Assembly (NCBI GenBank): GCA_963978895.1
Contig: OZ022238.1
Span: 45,104,493 to 45,168,492, forward strand
From: Erpobdella octoculata
Taxonomy: Eukaryota > Annelida > Clitellata > Hirudinida > Erpobdellidae
Direction of reading: 5' to 3'
Length of the DNA: 64,000 bases
This document shows, piece after piece, positions 1-15,616 of the stretch. The notes under the pieces are model-generated. The model worked only from the letters and a program-made list of their open reading frames with translations, was not told where the DNA came from and did not search any database. Position numbers and translations under genes: made by a program. The stretch's first letter is position 1. Every line of letters begins with the position of its first letter.

Positions 1-620
1 GTATTCGGTTGCGGAAGCTCGATTGAGGTGCGTGATGATAAAACTTATGGTGCACAGTTTGAACTATGCTTTATGGTTGAAGCATGACAGGCCGGATTTG
101 TTAAGTAGTCATCAGTTCCAGGACATTCGGGAAGAATTAAGTCTCGGAAAGATATGGTTTTAAAAGAGATGGACTGAAACCGACTGAAACTCAAAGAGAT
201 GTCTAATGATTGGAACGCTCGTGTAAGGGATACTGCCACGGATGAGTTAGCTGAGTAGGCTGCTACCCTTATGCTGCGGGACAGAAAGAAGGTCTGTTGG
301 GGTGCTGCTGAAAAATGTGGGGATGTAGGTATTGAAATGAATGTTTTATCTGGAATGTTTGAAAATGCTTCTACTAATGCCAATGAGGCTAAGGCTCAGA
401 GAGGTTTGGCCAAAAATTTTATGCTTCGGTGGCGGTACAAAGAAAAGGAGCTAAAACTTAAGAAATTCGGACAGTTTTGCGTTGATGATAATCTTGCGCT
501 TAAAAGGTTGTAAAGCGTTAGAGGGACGGAAAGTGACTGTGCCGTACAATTGCGGGTTCAGTTGCGTAGAGCCGTCGGTGACCTAGTGGGGGCTTGTTGT
601 GATCGATAATATAATCAAGA
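1..620 (+). repeat. Decayed protein-coding repeat, copy A
   Basis: This stretch carries broken reading-frame remains, including an open piece at 271-510. Its 3' part (about 470-590) aligns base for base with the reverse complement of 6840-6960. Both translate around the core QFCVDxNL followed by an S-D-C-x-V motif. It is therefore one copy of a dispersed element with coding ancestry, cut by the window edge. I do not recognise the protein. A gag-like or other transposon protein is possible, but nothing diagnostic is visible. Confidence 0.6.
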
Positions 621-2334
<1,714 letters not shown>

Positions 2335-2340
<6 letters not shown>

Positions 2341-2508
2341 TACATACATACATACATACACACATACATACATACATACATACATACATACATACATACA
2401 TACATACATACATACATACATACATACATACATACATACATACATACATACATACATACATACATACATACATACATACATACATACATACATACATACA
2501 TACAAACA

Positions 2509-2590
<82 letters not shown>
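2335..2590. repeat. (CATA)n then (AT)n microsatellite
   Basis: An almost perfect tetranucleotide array (2335-2505) is followed by (AT)n (about 2513-2590). Because four is not a multiple of three, all frames stay open over the array and give meaningless long frames. Confidence 0.97.
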
Positions 2591-2593
<3 letters not shown>

Positions 2594-2948
2594 GCATATC
2601 TACTTACAATCGTAGCATCATTAATCTAACAGGCCTTGAGATGACAATGCAGAGAGTGCAGTGCGATGCCTCGTTAAAGACGTCCACCACACACTTCGTG
2701 GCTCTCATTCCGTGACGCCTGCGCAGGAGTTGAGAACAGTTGTCTCTTGTAAACAAAAAATACGTTGTTGTCGATGTTGCTAGCTACGACGATGTTAACA
2801 ACGACAGTACATACGTTTTTCTTCGGTTGGGTTGATTATGATGACAATGATGTTAATAACGAATTTAGAATAAAAATGATAAACAATTAAATTAATATCA
2901 ATATCAAGTTGGTGATTTCCAATTTCCGACCAACCTCGCTCTCAAGGG

Positions 2949-5900
2949 ATGTCGACGCTGGCAACTCTCAAGACATCTCCGCAGTCTTCGACTACCCTGC
3001 AGCACCAGCAGAGCAACAAAACTTGTCCGAACTTTTTTTCAAAAGTCAGCAGCACCACCAACAACAACATTAACAGCTGCAGCAACTACGTGCTAACTGC
3101 AAACAACTACTCGAATAAATGCAACAGCGGCTGCCACTTCGACAAGGACGCGACAACAATCTCGAACAACAACAAACCATCTAACCAAACGTCTTCAACA
3201 ACAACAAGATGCGCAGGCTGCCGGAAAGTTATAAAAGAGAAATACCTGTTGAAGGCGTTGGACCAACTCTGGCACGAGGACTGCCTCAAGTGCTCCTGCT
3301 GCGATTGCAGGCTGGGAGAGGTTGGCTCGACACTCTTCACCAAGGCCAATCTTCTCTTGTGCCGCAGAGATTATTTAAGGTACCAAGATATCGATACATA
3401 TTTTTTTAAATTGTTGATGAATTATAATCAAACATAATCAAAAATAATTTTCAATGTCTGTGTGTGTGTGTTAGAAATTTGTGTAACGCGGTTAGGCGAG
3501 CACCGAATTTATGATTAAATAATGAAATAAATAGATCTTATAAAATTATGTAAGTGACAGAGCAATAAGAATAAAAAATTTACATGAAGAACAATTGGAT
3601 TAATATTGTCAAAAATGAAAAAAAGTATAAAAATACAGTTTATGCATTTGCAAAAGTCAAAATTAATGTAAAAAATAAGCTACTGAATTGATATAAAATA
3701 GAAAAGTCATGTTTTTGTGCATTCGATGAGACAGTATAATATTCCCTCGTGTTAAACTGTATGTTACGTAAACTCCGGAAAGATATCATGTGAACTTAAA
3801 AGCGTTTGTTGTAAACTATACTTTCAGTCAAAAATATAAATAAACAAAAACGTTATTGCTATTTTAAAGTATTTATCCTTAAAAAACTACATTTTTACAG
3901 TAATTATTATATTTATTACATTTATGCCGATATATAAATAATCATCATTTTTGAAGATTTATCATTAGTTTCAAAAATAATCAATTTACACAATGATGTT
4001 CACAATCCCTTCATAAGATCTTATATTCTCGAGTGTTTACAACATCAGTAACGGTTCGTTAATTCTGAAACAGTTCTGACGTCACCATGTACCTAGAACA
4101 ACGTGGCCACTCACCCCTTCTCCTCCCCCCACACACACATACACAAATAGACACAAGCACACACACAAATACACAGATATATCAACAAATACACACACAA
4201 ACAAACAATCACACACGCGCGAAGACAAACGTACATGATTTGAGATGGAGTGTGACACAGGGAAGTTTAATACGAGCGGCATTAAACGGGATATGTAAAT
4301 AAACGTGTGTAAGATCAGCACGAGATTCCCCTGGTAATGTTGTCGTTATAAATGCTTTATTGTTCGGGCGGTGGCGCCACTATCCGTCGCTTGCGTGAAA
4401 GTAAAAAAAAATATGTGTGCAACATGTAAAAGTAAAACAACTTATTAATCATTCGCCACACTTCTCGGTTTAAACTTCGACACGACTTTTTTTGCGCAAC
4501 TTTTATCACCAATAAGGAGCTGTCTATTGAGTGCTTAAACAGAATTTATTGTTTAAATCCACGCCTTTTTGCCAACATTCCTTAACTGACATTAACCTTT
4601 CACGACCACCGGGGGCGTCATTAAGGAGGTGTCTACCCCCGAGGATTTACCAAAAACATTTTTTGGCAAAAAGTACCAAAGACAGTCCCCAGACATCACC
4701 TGTTTTTTTAAGCAAAAGTGTATAATAAGGTTATAGATAATTTTTGGAAAAAGTGCGACCACCCACCCCCTCCCGGTCGTCAGCTAAATCAGCTATTTTT
4801 TGAAACAAACGTTAAACATTTATTAGAAAAAACTCAGGTTTTTTAAACGTTTTGCCCTCCCATGGTTTTGCTGAAATGACGTTTTTGACAATCCTTAACC
4901 TTCAAGTGTTTGTCACACAAAAATAATCCATTCCTGGAAAATATGCAAAACAATATTCCATAATGAAAGTTATTTATTATTTGACAATTTGGCTAATTAA
5001 ACAAAAAAAACAATGACAAACAATAATGTGGATGTCAGTATCTCATCACAACTTCCATGTTTTGCTATCATCTGTCAAATTATTATTGCAGACCACTTTC
5101 TCTTATTTTTCTTGTTGACACGCTTTATGGACACCCCATAAGATGTCATCGATTATTAGTTTTATGTGACATCTTGGCACCGAGTGAACTCCCTGCGTCA
5201 TATTTGTCATATTCCATGCATGGAATATTCTTATTAACTTCATAAAAAAACCTTCAGCATTAAAATGTTTTCTACTTTTGGCAGCTGATATGCACCGAAT
5301 TCTATTTTTAGCCAATTGTAGAACAAACACTCATATACATCTTATTAAACACTCTTTTGCTAGAAATGATTGAGCCTTCCTTTTTTAATGGATTATTATT
5401 TATTTCCAGTTTTCCATTTTCTATTTTCTTAGGCATTTTTTCTCTTGGGCTAAGTCTAAGCTGGTTTGACAGCTTTGCCCGGCCATGGTATACAAGTCAA
5501 TTGGGTTTGAAGAAGTTGAGCTAAGCCACCAGTTCATGGCTTTTGGCCAAATATCCATGGTCTGGAACGATGTCGCAGGACCTCAGGAACAGGCCCTTAT
5601 ATAAAAATAATACACGCACGTTCGTTTCAGATTGCTGGATTTGTGGGGGGGGGGGTTCAACAAAAAGGCGACCCCTAAAAAATCAAAGGTGTTTGTTGTA
5701 TTTTTTGATAATAAAATTACATAATGGCATTAGTGATTAATATTTAAGTGAACAAGTGAAGCAAAAAACAAAGTTTTTTAAAAAAACACTTTTATATAAT
5801 TAATTGTGTAGGCCACATTTTGTTACATAAACAACGAGCATATTAGCATAGACAATAAATAGTTCGACAAAAATATCACAAATAATTATTTAATTAAATT

Positions 5901-8900
5901 TTGTTCAATCGATCCAAAAATTTGATAGAATGCAATGTTAATCAGTTCGGAGGTTTGTTAAAATTTTTAAGTCTATAGCTCATCGGGAAGTTAGTTTAAA
6001 ATCGATTGCAAAATTTGACGACAGACAGACAGACAGAGAAGTCAAGTTAAGTAAAAGTGTGTAAAAACCCATCTCATGGTGTTACGATGCAAAATGAAAA
6101 TGTAAAAACAGTGCGAGCAATGCGATGTAGGTATATGAGCGGGAATTTTCCAAAGTCAAAAAAGTCTGACCTCTCTGACAAGATTTGACAAATCCAGCCC
6201 TGGATTGCACAAACACAATCAACACATTCCCTATAAAAGCAAATATATAATAATAGCTTAAATGGTTCGACATACGATGAAAGCCTTAAAAATATCTTCT
6301 TTTCAACTTTTTACATATTTTTATAAACTTTCACTTGTCCCGATGTTTATTGGATGTCCGCGGATGTTTATAAGTTTGGAAGATCATTATAAAATTCGCC
6401 CACTTCAAAAAATTTATAGTTTAATTGAACAGCGATTGGAGCAGGAGAGCAAGCGGTAGGTAAAGGAAACGGGAGCGAGAGCGAGAGAAAAAGCGAAAGA
6501 TAGAAAAACCTCTAGAAACCCCGGGTACGCCGGGTTACCCCGCTATAGCCTATATAATGTTGTTGTAATATTGACAACCGTATTTTGATGTTTTTTAGAA
6601 TGGCTTTATAATTTACTGAAAATAATAATAGTTATAAATGAAGATTAAATGTGTACTTTTTATATCTTAATTTCTACAAACCTGTCTAAGGTTATTAAAA
6701 GACAGAAAAAGGTTATAACATGAGCATAGATCATAATATTACCCCCTTCTTAATTCTGTTCATCCCGAACAGCTTAGTTACCTCTGAAACAGTCGATAAG
6801 GCCACGAGTACAGAATAACTTCATTTTCACTCGTGGCTCCCAATCGGTTACTGGCGGCCCCACGCAGTCGAGCCTACAACCGTACAGTACAGTCACTCTT
6901 CAATCTTCTAACGCTTTCTAAGCTTCTGAACACAAGATTAATGTCCACACAAAATTGTCTGATTCCTTCCAATACAAACTCCTCTTTCATTACAGGAACA
7001 TTTACAGGCTCATCCATAGACCTCATTGTTATTGCGAGTTTGTCCTCTGGCATACTCGATGACAACATGACTACTGTAACAGCTTTATTACACCATAGAG
7101 TAGAGTACTATAGTTTTTAGTACTCTATGATTACACAAACTGTTATTACACATCTGGTCCTTGAATCTTCGTGACAGCATCTCATCAGCCCCATTAAGTG
7201 CGACCTGTTTGGTGTGCCCGTGTTTAATGCTTTTCTTTGATTCAAACCAAATATTTTCCTAGGAACTTCAATAACAACGCGAACTGAACTTGTGCTACTA
7301 GATCACGTTCCTTGACACAGGACAACATGGCTCTTTGCTGATCAGTACGTGGCTCTTTAAAAACACGGAGACGCTCCTCACTCAAACTTGCACTATCAAT
7401 GACGTCAACTACTTCAGGCAGAACGCCTGCATTGCAACTACGCGTGCTTCCCAATCAACAGAACAGGCATCACCTCAACAAAAGTCTTCAATGGCCCACT
7501 TTCAAAATTTTTGGTAGCCTTCTAAACACTCAGCCGCCTCTCCAGAAAGCACTTGCCGCACCAATTCCATTTCATCCAAAGAATCCGAGAAAGACCAACC
7601 ACATTCAGCCACAAAACTGGATCAAGTTTCTTTTCTTTGTTTTTTGTCGGGCCCCATCTGATTTTTGCAGTCTATCCGGCCCTCATCTGTCACATTTTCT
7701 GAGACACAGCTGGTGGACTTGGTTCCGCCGCAGCAACTCGCAATATTTTCTTCACCAGCAATACGATGGTCCAGAATCGTGTCCACCACTGCCTTAGCCG
7801 TCTCTGCGACCAGACTCTCAACAGCTTTGCTATCCAGACAATACTCAAGCAGACCAATACCAGAGGATCCCCCGTTTTTATTCAATTGTTTGCTGTTTAC
7901 TCGCAGCATCGCCGCACCGGCCGCTGCCATTCCGTCTTCAGGCATTCATTAGACTTTGCACCGGGCGCCAAAAACCCTATTACTCCACTGCAGAAAGGTA
8001 AAGATTTGAAGTTCGAGTAGATCATAGCATAGTGATATCAGAGTTGGACATATGTTAGGTTCGACCCATGAGTTGGGTTGGGCTGTGTTTAACCCATTTT
8101 TCTTAAACATGCATGAGTTTGGTTGAAAAGCATCAAGTCCACTTCTGTGCGGTATACATACAAGTATAGAGATTTGTCAACAGTCAATCATAGAAAGTAT
8201 ATTAGATGAACGAAGAAATGTATGATTTATTATTTTATAATTTAATAAGTTGTATAAATTTATTTTATTTATTTATTTGAGTAGACTGTTTGGCACCACC
8301 GGTTATTGTTCAGCCTGCTCCAAAATGATTCCAGCTTTTGAAATGGTCATGAGAGCGAAAAGCAACGTTTACCACCTCGAATGCTTTGCTTGTCAACAAT
8401 GCAGTCACAGGTTTTTTTCTCTCTCTTAATTTCTAAATTAATTTAAATACGTTCATATGAAGAAGATACAAAATTTTTTAAGCTTAATAGCCTTATAATG
8501 TAATTAACATAATTGTAAGTTAGAGTTTTTTTTATAAATTAGATTTTTTACAGATTCTGCGTTGGTGACCGCTACTTCCTGTGTGACAATAAAATCCTGT
8601 GCGAATATGATTACGAAGAAAGACTCCTACTCGCCAAAGCCTCTTTCGAATACGCTGCGTATTCGCAAAATTTGACGCACAGCAACTCCTTATTCTACAA
8701 CGCTGTCAGTAACAACAACAATCCAAACAGTCAATACCAAACCACCGAACCTCATTTCAGTTTTCAATCACCCGGATTTTTTCCAACTCCGCCTCCGTTC
8801 GGGAACAGAAGCAGTATTCAAAACTACGGTGGGTCAAGTTACACTGTTCTATCTGGTGGCTACCAGCAGAACCCCGCTTCTCAGCTTGCTGGCAATACTT

Positions 8901-8983
8901 CTGCGCCTTCCAACACTACACGCATCGCCGCTTCGGACGACATATCCAGCGGCTATGGCAGTCCGAGTCCAACGTCAACGTGA
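2949..8983 (+). CDS. LMO1: LIM-only protein of LMO1/LMO3 (rhombotin) type
   Basis: Nuclear adaptor made of two LIM zinc-binding domains. In the family it bridges LDB/CLIM and bHLH or GATA factors and does not bind DNA. Three exons join in phase: 2949-3379, 8285-8410 and 8554-8983, giving 328 aa. LIM1 (about residues 88-140) starts [19 protein letters not shown] and LIM2 starts [17 protein letters not shown]. All zinc ligands are present and both LIM domains match vertebrate LMO1/3 closely, less so LMO2 and LMO4. Unlike the roughly 150-residue vertebrate proteins it has an S/N/T-rich N-terminal extension of about 86 residues and an N/S/P-rich tail of about 115. The ATG at 2949 is the first in the open exon; a LIM-proximal start used from another exon cannot be excluded. 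Intron 1 (4.9 kb) is full of repeats. A poly(A) signal lies at 9200. Confidence 0.93.
5773..6064 (+). repeat. Dispersed repeat family A, copy 1 (GACA tail)
   Basis: About 290 bp that reappears, roughly 90% identical by eye, at 63105-63402. Both copies contain the box tagctcatcgggaagttag and end in a short (GACA)n tract followed by gtcaagttaagtaaaagtgtg. Shorter relatives occur near 31785-31855 and 60575-60715. A short length plus a simple-repeat tail fits a SINE or the truncated 3' end of a non-LTR element. No coding capacity is visible. Confidence 0.85.
6262..6556 (-). repeat. Dispersed repeat family B, copy 2 (inverted)
   Basis: The reverse complement matches 2085-2340 in motif order: ggtaacccggcgtacccgg, then tagaggtttttcta, then a C/T-rich block. 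It lies inside LMO intron 1, next to a family A copy. Confidence 0.7.
6826..7960 (-). pseudogene. Decayed protein-coding repeat, copy B
   Basis: Inside LMO intron 1 the reverse strand carries a series of open pieces (7945-7622, 7454-7242, 7068-6874) separated by stops and frameshifts. The last piece contains [15 protein letters not shown] and is clearly homologous to 440-590 of this window (copy A). The pieces look like one degenerate open frame of more than 300 codons. The protein is not recognised. It is more GC-rich than the surrounding intron, which suggests former coding DNA or recent arrival. A short hairpin (gtactatagtttttagtac) lies within it near 7105. Confidence 0.55.
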
Positions 8984-9199
8984 ACGAATGTATTGTCTTG
9001 CGTCAGCTGTAGTTGTTAATCCAAGCTTGCAGATCGTTATTATGTAAAAATTATTTTTTATGGCCTAGATATTTAATTGTACTCATGAGGTACAGGAACG
9101 TATTTTTTTTTAAATTTTCCCACCTACTGGTTTATAATATATTTCAATTTATTTCGAGTAGCTAGAAATTAGAAGAATATTATTATTTATAGACTTTTT

Positions 9200-9205
9200 A
9201 ATAAA
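9200..9205 (+). terminator. Poly(A) signal of the LMO gene
   Basis: AATAAA followed by A-rich sequence about 220 bp after the LMO stop codon. It is the first canonical signal downstream. Confidence 0.55.
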
Positions 9206-10746
9206 AAAAAACTTCAATATAATTGTTTATACAATTAAATTAATAAAAAGTCCGTAGTTCAACACGCGAATGAAACAAATAATGGAATTAAAAAATTAAA
9301 ACTGCAAAATTTGTTTCAAAACAACTACATTTTTTGAAACAAGTTGGAATTGGCAGTTGTGATTTTCTTTGCAGAATAATTGTCTCGTTTTGAATTAAAA
9401 AAAAAGTGAAATGTAAGATTGAATGTTCTCTATAAGGTGTTTAGGTGGCGTGAAACGAGTGCACGTATTAATTAGAGCCCTGCATGACCTGGTCCGAGCA
9501 GCCCATGCCTTGACATTAAGGTTATTTAAACAGACTGAGCCGAAGTCAGCACGTATACTGGGTATGGACGAGCCTTGAGATCTTTTGCCTGTAAACAATG
9601 GGCCGGGTACGGGGCTGGAACTTTATGCCAATGAAATGGGCTGGGCCGCAAAAAATAGGACCATGCAGATCTCTAGTGCGTAGGTACTAGTTTTAGGTTT
9701 GGGCCAGTCCGGTAGTGCGATATCGACGTGTCTTACTGAGAGGCTGACGAAAGCACAAAGCTTTTCGTAAGCTCAACTCCCAGCCTTCTGGACTGGCTAA
9801 CCAACCTCTCCTCTAATATCTGACAGACGCCAGCTGTTCATGAGTTAAATGCCTGGCTGGTCATTCTAGCGTGGATATTAGAGTACTGCACGGGTCGGGC
9901 CACCTGCGGGCTTGATTTTTAGGGTTTTAAAACGGACCTGGTATGAAATTAGGCCGGGTTGAGATTTTTGCCAAATATAGGCATTTTCGGGCAGGGCCTG
10001 AAATTTTAGCTTATGAAACGGACCGGGGCGGGCCTGAAATTTCGGCCTGTGCCGACTGATGAATATTAATAAGGACTTCTGGTTGATTATTAAACGTGTT
10101 TGTAAATACACTGCCCGCGCTTTTTCAGTTAATCATGACATTTAATTTATCGACGGGAAACGTAGCAGAACTTTTGACGTTTAACTATGCGTTTGGGGTT
10201 ATATTATAGTCCTGAAAATACTTATTCTAGAATCTGTTTGATCACGGCAGCCGACCCAATTGTTACTTATTTAATCCCTGACTATATTGGTATTTTCAAC
10301 CATTTAATGTAATGCCATCACTGAGCAAAATACATTGACCACTTTTGTTCAGCTTCAAACTCAAACATGGCGAGACCAACCTACTTAAAATAGAAATTAT
10401 TAGGCAGAGCTTCATGGCTCGCCATTAGAAAAATTATTCATTTATGTAAACATAATTTAGAAAGTTCGAGTCCATCTACTAATCTTCTAATCAATACATG
10501 TAAACTTCCCAACTCACTCACTGATTTACCATCATATAATACAATGGCACGATTACACTAACATAAGATCATTTAAAAACGTGGCTTTTATTTTAACAAA
10601 AAAAAACGTAATGATTATTATTCAGCTTATAGAAAACAAATTATTACCAGCAAATATAGATAAGAACAAGATTTCCCACAATAAAAAAATGTTTTTTTCC
10701 CTCTCATTGTTTCTAAATTAAAAATCGAGCAGCAGACTGCCACATT
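9206..10746. repeat. Intergenic: remains of DNA-transposon-like elements
   Basis: Between the convergent LMO and UBR7 genes. Two stretches share a motif: tagagccctgcatgacc (9473) with an inverted partner ending near 9678 (ccatgcagatctcta), and tagagtactgcacgggtcggg (9889) followed by repeated ggcctgaaatt units. They look like ends of one short inverted-repeat element family. I could not pair target-site duplications. The rest to 10746 shows nothing recognisable. Confidence 0.5.
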
Positions 10747-13700
10747 TCAGAACTGTGTTGTGTCGTCCGGTCTCGGGCGTTTCCTAGCCCGCAGCTCTGT
10801 GAAAAACTCTGCAATATCTTCTTCCTTGACTACCTGAATTAATAAAATTCTTAATATTTACTGCATCACAGCACAAGAAAATGTGTTAATCCATATCTCA
10901 TATTAATCCAGTTTAAATATCTTTTAATGGACAAATTTTGCTTACAAATCTCATTGTAATTCACTAAAATTATTATCTAAGTCTGACACAGGATAAGGAA
11001 TTAGGCAGAAACAAAAGAAATTTTAGACATCTTCCAGGTACTCATCAGAAGACAATGGTGACAAATTACCATGGTAAGTCTGATGGGTTGAAACCCCAAC
11101 CACCCCCCTTCTATGTTCTGTGTGGCCATGAATGACATAAAAATAATTTTATGGAAATTTTTATGTAAACTTACTTTTCCATTTTCTTCAAATTTCTTCA
11201 GATATTCCATCAGGTTGGATTTCAAATCATTGTAGCCTTTAAAAAATAAATAAAAAAATATATAAATAAACCAGATAAATCTAACCAAGTCAATATAAGG
11301 AATATTTCATACAAATTAATATCATTCCCTGAACATAATGTTTAAACAGAAAGCAATTGCTATTATTGTACAGAATAAAACCAAATGTTCTCAGGCTGTA
11401 CATAATGCATGCCACATGATTCTGCTCACTGTTTTAGACTACTTCCTCATTCTCGTTGCAAAAGAAGAGTCCCTCTACCCCCTTATAAAATAATATCCCA
11501 ACATTTTGAGCCCCTTTCCTCCCCCTCCCATTGCAAACGATAAAATATGAATAAGTCGAAAGTTGCTGGCAACATAATCGTAAAATTAGGCGATAATCGT
11601 AAAGTTAGACATTTCTGTAAAATAAAAAACACAAGCCTGAATCGCAGCACAAATGAACATTTAATTGAAATTCACCATACAAAAATTTCTCAGCAGCATT
11701 TCTTAATGTCTGCTGTAATATTATCGTGACACGCCTCATCAATCGTTATCAATCAATCTTTACTCCTTCATTATAAATATTCTTAATCCTCTCATCTCTA
11801 AATAACATTAAGCCTGGAAATTATTTAGCATTTGAAAACATTTTTGTAACACCTAAGTTGAGAATTATCTTTGATTAAAAACTAACCATGAATGAGCTCC
11901 ACCTTCTGAAAATGACTCATTTTGGACATTTCTTCGCTGCAGAGAGCTTTGGTTGAATTGGCTTTTCCCTTTTCTACGTATGCTTCCATGCTGTCTCCGT
12001 CACATAACAGGAATGCTAAAGATTTGTCTTCATACATTTTCTAAAATTAAATAAATTAATAAACATGTTACAGGTTACACATCATGTAACATACATAATA
12101 TATTACAGGTTACAACAAAAGTTGAAATTTGAGAACATGAAATCAAAACTCAACTTTTCCTGGAAACTAATTATCATTATCCATTAAAGGTCACGGTTGT
12201 AAAAACACAGGGTCAGCTTTAGTATTTTTGTATGGTAGTGGCCATTAATGGGTTAAGCTGTAGCCTAGAGAAGCAGATAGATTCAAACATTTTAAGCTAA
12301 TTTCTCAGAAGCTGACAGTCGTGACAGAAGCACAAAATTTCAAACATTGACCAATTCTACTAGCACGAGGATCAGCAGAGTTATAGTGAATAAGTTGGAG
12401 ACTAGTACTGTTTACACCTTCTCAGAATGCCCCCATTCTAGATAATCCTGCCAACATCACTAAATAGCTGTAGAGATTGGTTGTAATATGAAAAGAATAA
12501 CTACGTGGCAGCTTGAAGGCAATCACGTGTCCTCTGGGAAGTAAGGAAAGTTATAAGCATGTCTTCTACTAGGTACATCGGCAGGAATTTCCAAGGAGCA
12601 CCGAAACAAACCGAAGCTGCAAATAGCAAATTTTCTAAAACAAAAAACAAATTATTGCGACAACACACGCAGGTATACTCTGCATTCAACCAAGTAGAGA
12701 CACCACTGATCTTGTACTTAGGAAGAACCAGATACAAGAACTGTCCAGAACAGCGTGTCTCAGATTAAGTCAAACAAGGGAAGATGAACTGAACAGTTCA
12801 CTGATGGGTTAACAGTCTAAACTTTGCATTATGGTATTTCCTAGGAAACTGCCAAATTTCATGTTTCTGTCATATTTTAGGCAATTTTACACTAACCTGC
12901 CTGATTAAACATAATCTAAAAACCAACTATAAAATACTAACTGTACAATCTGAGCATGCACACAATTCTTTTCTCCAGCTTGAAGGAAAGAAAACAGCGG
13001 AATCATTGGCCGGAGAGCAGTTGTGGTCTTTCGTCAAACCAGCCAGCTTGCATGGAGGAAAGGACCCTTTTGGTTCACTATCATCTAAAGTTGTTACATC
13101 AACTACAGCTTTGCTATCAGTAGGCTCTTCATTACTAGAGCTGTTAATGCTTAAACTGGAACTTTGACTATTTGAATTGTTTCCTGAAGGGTCTTGTTCC
13201 GATCCGACAGATGGGTTTGCTGTTTCACTCTTTTCATAAATGCCTGTATGAATGAAAAGAAACAAAAAAATATTAAAATAACAACTAATACAGCTAACAA
13301 AATAACAACCAAATACGTGACAAAACAATAATTCAAGTGCAAATAAGAATGTGATTCTTTTATTATTCTCATGTGATTTTTAAAAATACTAGAAAAACAA
13401 ACAAACACATCCCTAAGAGTTAATAGCAAATAATGATTTCTACACCTTTTAAAAAACACAAATTTTGGATTAGAATACTATTTAGAAAACAGTAAGCAGG
13501 TGAATTAAAATTAAGAAAACCAAAAACTTTAAATGCTGACCAACAACGTACCTTTGCAGACTCCGACGTAAGACCAGAGAAATGAATTTCTGCTCATGCA
13601 GGATGAGCAGATCATGTCATCGTATTCAAAACTCTCAACGTTCATCGATGTAAGGTGCTACGATTAAACACAAGAATAATATTTTATTATTTAACTCATA

Positions 13701-15616
13701 GCAATGAACTGTTCATATATTAATTAATACAGCAATATTTATATATAACATCGATACAGTAAAACGTCACTTTTGCCATATGAAATCGGTCGCACAATCG
13801 GGAAAGTTGCATAATGCAAACAAAAAACATAAAAAAAAGAATCTGGGCATAAAAATTAGGTTTATAATTGCCTGAGAATCATCATCATCATTTGACAATC
13901 TTTAACGTGGCGTTAGTCGGATGAGTTCTAGGCCACGAAAGAACAACATGTTCGAAATATAAATACAACAATCACATTATAATTAATACTTTAAATATCC
14001 ATGAGAATGTGTTACTTGAGCTAATTGTGTGAATACAAAATGCAATTTTTTAGCAGAAATACAAAAACAAACAGGTTGAGGCAAAGGTCAAGGTCAAGTT
14101 TAAATAAATATTTGCGTAATTTAAATGAATTAGTTTTTTTTATGATCTAAAATGAAGAATAATTTTAATAAAGTTTAAAAGCTACAAAAAACAGTAAAAG
14201 ATATCAAAATAATTGAATAAAAATTGAAACTGACTCGTCCGTGAAACCAATCTTCACAGATGTTGCACTGAATCATGACATCTTCCACCTGTTAAATCAT
14301 TGTTGTTGTTATTTTAATTATTAGCATAAATTCTTTTTCCGGTGATGTTAATAATTTAATCACATTCAACAAATTGGCGTGTTTGTTGTACTACAAATGG
14401 TTTATATTAATAACTGGAAAATATTAATACAATTAAAATTAATTGATTTAAAAAATTGATTAATTTAAATCAGCACACAAATCCATCCCAACAAACAACA
14501 TTCAAAACAAAAATGTCCATCAACACGGAAAACAGAAAAGTACAAAAACACTACCGTATCGTTTGGATCGGGGTACGGCTTGGAGCACGTACAGTACAGG
14601 CCTTTGAAGTTCTGATTGTACGAGTTGCTTTCATTTACGGGCATTTTTTTCTGAACGAGGAATAATATAAAATCAATAATCTTATCTATATTCAGTAGAA
14701 TGGAACAAATTTAGGTCTTATTTACGGGGCAAAGCTTGCAATTGAAATCCTTTGGAAATTTGCTGTTCCCGCAATCACACCTGAAATTTCTGTGAAAGAA
14801 AAAACACAAATGCATTAGAACTGTAAGAAAAATTTAGAAACTCTGAATAAAAGATTTATGCATGCACACAGTTTACCACATTAATTAAGAACTCAAATAA
14901 AATCAATGAAATAGAGAACTGACCTTTTAGTGTAAAGTTCAACAAGGTCGTGGCCGTCGTGGCACTCCAACGAGCAGGCCAAACATACACCGGCATCCTC
15001 CTTGCCTTCCGATTGGTCAAAACATGTCTTGCATGCGTAGAGGGCTTGCCTGCCCACGTAGCCCTTTGATTTAATAATAATTGATAACTCAGGTTACAGA
15101 AGAAACTGATAACCACTAAAATAACAACAGCCTCAACAAAGTTTGCACAGTAATATATTTCGTTTCTATTTCCGCACAGCCCGCGGACACAAATCCGGCC
15201 CATTGAATCTTTTTTATATTTCACAAATTAAATCAAATTTAAATTAATTTTTTGGTTTTGACCAAGGAAACGGTAAACTAGTTAATAAATTGTAAAAACA
15301 TGATTTCTCCCTTAATAACTAGTTAATGCTAATTTAGAAGAAAGTTGTACAAACATGTCTACAAGGCCTGTATTAGGTTTTTTCTAAACAGGACTATGTA
15401 CTGATAAAAGACTATTTCTAAAAATTACTTTAAAGAAAAAATTTCTAAGCTCTAAAAAGTGATTCTTGTTAAACAAACTACCATCAGATAAGTACAGTTC
15501 CGATCATCACTACCACCAAGCACTGCATCAGCATCCTCTGTCATTTGATCTTCCTCATCCATATAGTCAATAATCTCACCCAAAGTCACAGAAGATTCTT
15601 CATCTGGTTCAGCCAT
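10747..15616 (-). CDS. UBR7: UBR7-type E3 ubiquitin ligase (UBR box + PHD)
   Basis: Putative N-recognin-family ubiquitin ligase. In mammals UBR7 carries a UBR box and a PHD finger reported to act on histone H2B. Ten exons on the minus strand close exactly in phase: 15482-15616, 14924-15063, 14726-14789, 14555-14650, 14235-14288, 13552-13657, 12942-13243, 11887-12040, 11175-11236 and 10747-10833, giving 399 aa against 425 in human. Visible in order: acidic N-terminus (VTLGEIIDYMDEEDQM); UBR box with GVCLACSLECHDGHDLVELY and RNFRCDCGNSKF; PHD-type finger with CTCSKPYPDPND, MIQCNICEDWFHGRH and MICSSCMSRNSFLW; an S/N-rich linker in exon 7; and a conserved C-terminal module ending VVKEEDIAEFFTELRARKRP. 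Cysteine and histidine positions follow the family. The start is the first in-frame ATG. Confidence 0.95.

Noticed and set aside
4585..4935. Possible piggyBac element (ttaacctttcacgacc near 4592, ttaa near 4900)
   Set aside because: The right-hand end does not match the left as an inverted repeat; TTAA alone is expected by chance in such AT-rich DNA.
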